Below, piece by piece: positions 61,370 through 64,000 of a stretch of DNA of 64,000 nt. Under the pieces are notes generated by a model. That model did not search any database. It saw only the letters and a program-made list of their open reading frames with translations, and was not told the DNA's origin. Both the position numbers and the translations under genes were made by a program. The stretch is from Trueperella bialowiezensis (GTDB lineage Bacteria; Actinomycetota; Actinomycetes; Actinomycetales; Actinomycetaceae): positions 1,674,001 through 1,738,000 of the forward strand of contig NZ_LR134476.1 of NCBI RefSeq assembly GCF_900637955.1, read 5' to 3'. Position 1 is the stretch's first letter. Every line of letters starts with the position of its first letter.

Positions 61370-61464
61370 ATTGCGAGACCTAGAAGTGGTTGGGCATAAA
61401 GAACGGGTCACCCCACCACGGCAGTGATGGAGTGACCCGTGGGCACCCAACCGGGTCTCGCAAT
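61370..61464. repeat. 95-base nested hairpin at the right end of the prophage
   Basis: Three nested stems share one axis: 61370-61380 with 61454-61464 (11 bp), GGTTGGG 61388-61394 with 61446-61452 (7 bp), and 61403-61411 with 61432-61440 (9 bp). It lies upstream of the first early gene. It could be a structured RNA, a terminator protecting the element from outside transcription, or an att-associated structure. Confidence 0.75.
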
Positions 61465-61559
61465 TGCTAATAAGTAGGTACGACCACGCCCAGCTGGAGT
61501 CGTGGAAGGTAGAAAAGAATGCCGCGCTGCTGTGCACCGCAACCCAGCACCCAGTGATG

Positions 61560-61706
61560 TCACTTCCTGCGTGACTTAGGTCTGGCCTGTGCTAGAGCTG
61601 AGGCCGCGATTGATTTCGTGCGAGCAGACGACCGCTTATCTCGAAGCGCGTTTGAAGCTTTCTTAGCTACCGACGATGATGTCTGTTTAGAATTCCTATT
61701 GCTCAT
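61560..61706 (-). CDS. Small basic NSKQTS-type protein
   Basis: A 48-residue basic protein, MSNRNSKQTSSSVAKKASNA... ending RPKSRRK, with a perfect AAGGAGG site upstream. Short proteins with NSKQTS, KASxxLRD and SxAASAL segments are widespread beside mobile and defence loci. No function is established. It is divergent from the ABC-3C operon. Confidence 0.75.
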   Translation of the reverse strand: MSNRNSKQTSSSVAKKASNALRDKRSSARTKSIAASALAQARPKSRRK

Positions 61707-61870
61707 CTCATGTCACCTCCTTAAGCGCTTTACCTGTTCGTCTTTTTGCTGTACTGATCGACCTTTTTGTTAGAGGCTTCGAGTACAATGAAGAAGGTTT
61801 TCCGTCAGCTTCGTTGGACCCGTTACCACTGCTGATCTTTCCGAAGGTGGCGCGAGAAGTCCTTGCCACG

Positions 61871-61899
61871 GTTTTGCCGTCGTTTTGCCATCGTTTTCC
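61871..61899 (+). promoter_or_regulatory. Three 11-base-spaced GTTTTGCC repeats before the ABC-3C operon
   Basis: GTTTTGCC occurs at 61871 and 61882 and as GTTTTCC at 61893, exactly one helical turn apart. They end just before the GGAGGGAGGT ribosome site. Such phasing suggests binding of a regulator. Confidence 0.4.
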
Positions 61900-61913
61900 A
61901 GGAGGGAGGTGTG

Positions 61914-63086
61914 ATGGCACAGATCTGCTTCGCAACCTTCGCTGCTGCGCTCATGAGCGCTTTGCCGAGCACCTTCGGTCAGCAGCGAGTGTGCTCAATG
62001 TTGATCGACTGGATTGACGCTGAGGATTCAAATGGCGAATACATTTATGTTGACCCCAAGCTCGCGACGAACTTGATGAAGCAAAACATCGATGTTCCAC
62101 GATCAATTGTTGAAGCAATCACTCAAACCGACCGCAGTAGCGATGCTGAAGACGCTTTTGTTGAAATCAGCGATAAAGTGATGAAGGACTTCGACGCAGA
62201 TTTGGTAGCGCAACTCGTCCAGCTTTTGGAAAACGATCCGCAAGTAGCGACGACTACCTGTTCGGCGATGAAGGAACACTATGCGAATTACGGTTTGGCT
62301 GCCTTCCTTTCTAGGGTGTTCCTCTATGCCTGCAAGCGCCCCAATAAGAAGCGCAAGGATCAAATTGTTGATGCGGATGGTTGGTTTATCGACATTTCCC
62401 AGAACGTGTGTCCCTTATGCGGCAAGAATCCTTTGATGAAGACAGACGGCGGTGTCCCCACGGCTCTGTATGACGTTTTCGAGATTCCACAAAGTCCGAA
62501 ATCAGCGAAAACCTACCGTGTACTTGTCTGTTTACAATGTGCTCGTAGCAAGAAGATGACTGCGACGGATCTCTTGTCCGAACCAGAAGGCTGGGAACCG
62601 CTGAGGGCCGCCTATCGATCCTATGAGACGGTGCAAGAACTCAATGAAGTCTTTTCCGCTGGTACTGCACCTCAGGATTTAGGCCGAGTGGTGCGAGCAC
62701 TTGCTGAAGCTCCCGACCCTCATGCGCCGGAAGAGGTCTCTCCTGATAAGTTCGAAGCAACCGCAGTCAGCAGGAAGATCCGCCCGGAGTACTACGCACT
62801 TTGCTTAACTATCAAAACACTGGCAGAGGCGTACTACTACAAAGTGGGAAGCCTATTTACTGCGTTAGATGATGGTGAAGAACGCGCATACCGACGCATC
62901 AGAACCAAGGTACGCGCGATTTATGACGACGCAGTGGAAGTCACTGATGACCAACAGTTGATTTTCAATGACTTTGTTGATTGGGTCGCAAAACAAGCCG
63001 ATGTTCCCACCAGATCCCAAGGTGCACTCATCGTCGCTGCTTTCTTCGTGCAGAATTGTCAGGTGTTTGATGAAGTATCCAAGTAA
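61914..63086 (+). CDS. ABC-three-component system, effector-type protein
   Basis: A 390-residue protein that is the first gene of an operon with an ABC-3C middle component and a DUF2326-type ATPase. Residues ~160-235 contain a zinc-finger-like CPLCGKNPL...CLQCARSK pair, resembling an HNH-type Cys4 site. The C-terminal ~130 residues are helical and likely the ABC-3C-specific C-terminal domain. The ATG at 61914 has GGAGGGAGGT directly upstream, with a GTG one codon earlier. The operon context, more than the sequence, supports the call. Confidence 0.7.
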   Translation: MAQICFATFAAALMSALPSTFGQQRVCSMLIDWIDAEDSNGEYIYVDPKLATNLMKQNIDVPRSIVEAITQTDRSSDAEDAFVEISDKVMKDFDADLVAQLVQLLENDPQVATTTCSAMKEHYANYGLAAFLSRVFLYACKRPNKKRKDQIVDADGWFIDISQNVCPLCGKNPLMKTDGGVPTALYDVFEIPQSPKSAKTYRVLVCLQCARSKKMTATDLLSEPEGWEPLRAAYRSYETVQELNEVFSAGTAPQDLGRVVRALAEAPDPHAPEEVSPDKFEATAVSRKIRPEYYALCLTIKTLAEAYYYKVGSLFTALDDGEERAYRRIRTKVRAIYDDAVEVTDDQQLIFNDFVDWVAKQADVPTRSQGALIVAAFFVQNCQVFDEVSK

Positions 63087-63300
63087 AGTCGTGCCTTTCA
63101 ATGAATCTACGTTGGTGTTCTTTGCCCCGATTTTGAAGGCTCTAGGGAACAAGACGCTGCAGCCTGCAAAGCTCTATACCAAGATCCCGAAGGCGAACCG
63201 CCCCTCACTTGATGAATACGTAGACGCCTTGACATGCCTCTTTGCCCTTGGACGCATCGAGCTTGACCAACAGACAGGAATGGTGCACCGTGCTGATTGA
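63070..63300 (+). CDS. ABC-3C middle component
   Basis: A 76-residue protein beginning MKYPSKVVPFNESTLVFF, the opening typical of ABC-3C middle components (MC6 type). It is a small winged-helix-like domain with LYTKIPKANRPSLDEYVDALTCLFALGRIEL. Its start overlaps the first gene by 17 bases and its end overlaps the ATPase gene by 11, so all three are coupled. It bridges effector and ATPase. Confidence 0.82.
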   Translation: MKYPSKVVPFNESTLVFFAPILKALGNKTLQPAKLYTKIPKANRPSLDEYVDALTCLFALGRIELDQQTGMVHRAD

Positions 63301-64000
63301 AGTTGATTGCGACGCGTTCAAGAAGAACCGCCCGAGCCCGATTCCTTTCAAACCTGGCCTCAACATAGTTCTTGGTCTGACGAAAAACGACAACAATCCA
63401 AACTCAATCGGCAAATCAACCATGCTTATGATCTTGGACTTTGTATTTGGAGGTACCGACTACATCCGACTAGCCAAAGACGCGCTAGACGAAGTTGGGC
63501 CACACGAATTCCGATTCGCGTTCAAGTTCGGTGACACCATACGCAAATTCACTCGCTCTACAGAAAAATCGAACGTCATCAAAGCGCTAGACCCACACAC
63601 TCACCAGTGGTATGAGATGCCTTTAGAGGAATATAACGCTCTCTTAGCGCGCCAATACGGGATCGAAGAACTCGGGTTAACCTGGCGCAACGCAGTTAGC
63701 GGATCCTTCAGAATCTGGCAGCGAAAGAACTATGAAACCAGCTTGCCTCTATCGACATTCCGATCAGACACCCACAAACAAGGAATTCTGCGCCTCCTTG
63801 GCCTGTTTGATGAATATTTGCCTTTGAAAGAAACACTCGAGATTGAGTCAGAGTCACGTAACGCCTTAGAGGGGGCGAAAGCAGCGACCAAACACTACGA
63901 CCTTGTCGTTGCTAAAAACTTAAAAGAAGTAGAAGCCAACCTTGCTCGCATTGAAGAGCTAGAGTCGCAACGCGACCTACTCCGCGTTGCAAGTAGTGAA
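63290..64000 (+). CDS. ABC-3C SMC-like ATPase (DUF2326 type), truncated by the window
   Basis: The first 237 codons of a larger protein, starting from GTG (VLIEVDCDAF). Walker A reads NSIGKSTMLMILDFVFGG, as in DUF2326 ATPases. The region around 175 begins a coiled coil (KEVEANLARIEELESQRDLL), as expected for an SMC/RecN-like arm. Walker B and the signature lie beyond the window. It probably senses DNA ends or invading DNA. Confidence 0.85.
   Translation, partial: MLIEVDCDAFKKNRPSPIPFKPGLNIVLGLTKNDNNPNSIGKSTMLMILDFVFGGTDYIRLAKDALDEVGPHEFRFAFKFGDTIRKFTRSTEKSNVIKALDPHTHQWYEMPLEEYNALLARQYGIEELGLTWRNAVSGSFRIWQRKNYETSLPLSTFRSDTHKQGILRLLGLFDEYLPLKETLEIESESRNALEGAKAATKHYDLVVAKNLKEVEANLARIEELESQRDLLRVASSE

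Noticed and set aside
61308-61559. tRNA gene as integration target at the right border
   Set aside because: The hairpin lacks a cloverleaf, anticodon arm and T-loop consensus; serine recombinases often use other targets.

Overview
The window looks like the chromosome of a high-GC actinobacterium, most likely from the Actinomycetaceae (Trueperella/Arcanobacterium type). This rests on a WhiB1 protein with its four cysteines, a PdtaS-type kinase, the CE1758/CE1759 flavin pair, DUF2505 and an NAD ligase enlarged by an insert. The genus is an inference.

Host part, 1-16390. The window opens inside succinate dehydrogenase (sdhA, then sdhB). It continues with a DUF454 membrane protein, a luciferase-like oxidoreductase with its FMN reductase, thyA-folA, a DUF2505 protein, the PdtaS-like kinase and whiB1. 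A minus-strand cluster follows: SRAP, histidine kinase, response regulator, ABC ATPase, FtsX-type permease. The ATPase has lost Walker A, the signature motif and the H-loop. ligA closes this part.

Accessory part, 16390-22030. It holds an XRE/ImmA/PIN three-gene module with paired operators, an orphan Phd antitoxin, a perfect 20-bp-arm palindrome, a lipoprotein gene, a type IIL restriction-modification gene cut off exactly at methyltransferase motif I, and a Schlafen/AlbA_2 protein.

Prophage, about 22047-61307, almost entirely on the minus strand. Read in the direction of transcription (right to left): sigma-like regulator, DUF2800/DUF2815, family A DNA polymerase, antirepressor, primase-helicase, VRR-NUC, SNF2 helicase, ArpU-like late regulator, HNH, small terminase, MetK with a ParB-fused methyltransferase, four small accessory genes, large terminase, portal, ClpP-like protease, HK97 capsid, connectors, tail genes including a -1 frameshift in the chaperone, tape measure, Dit, tail fibre-like protein, holin, Cpl-7 amidase, and an integration module with two large serine recombinases. 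It is a siphovirus of HK97 type. Two repeat families stand out: a 34-bp promoter-like element before three operons, and a 38-bp element before four small accessory genes. No CI-type repressor was recognised inside the prophage.

Right edge, 61560-64000. A small basic protein on the minus strand lies opposite an ABC-three-component (ABC-3C) defence-type operon whose ATPase gene runs off the window. The prophage therefore lies between defence-related genes on both sides.
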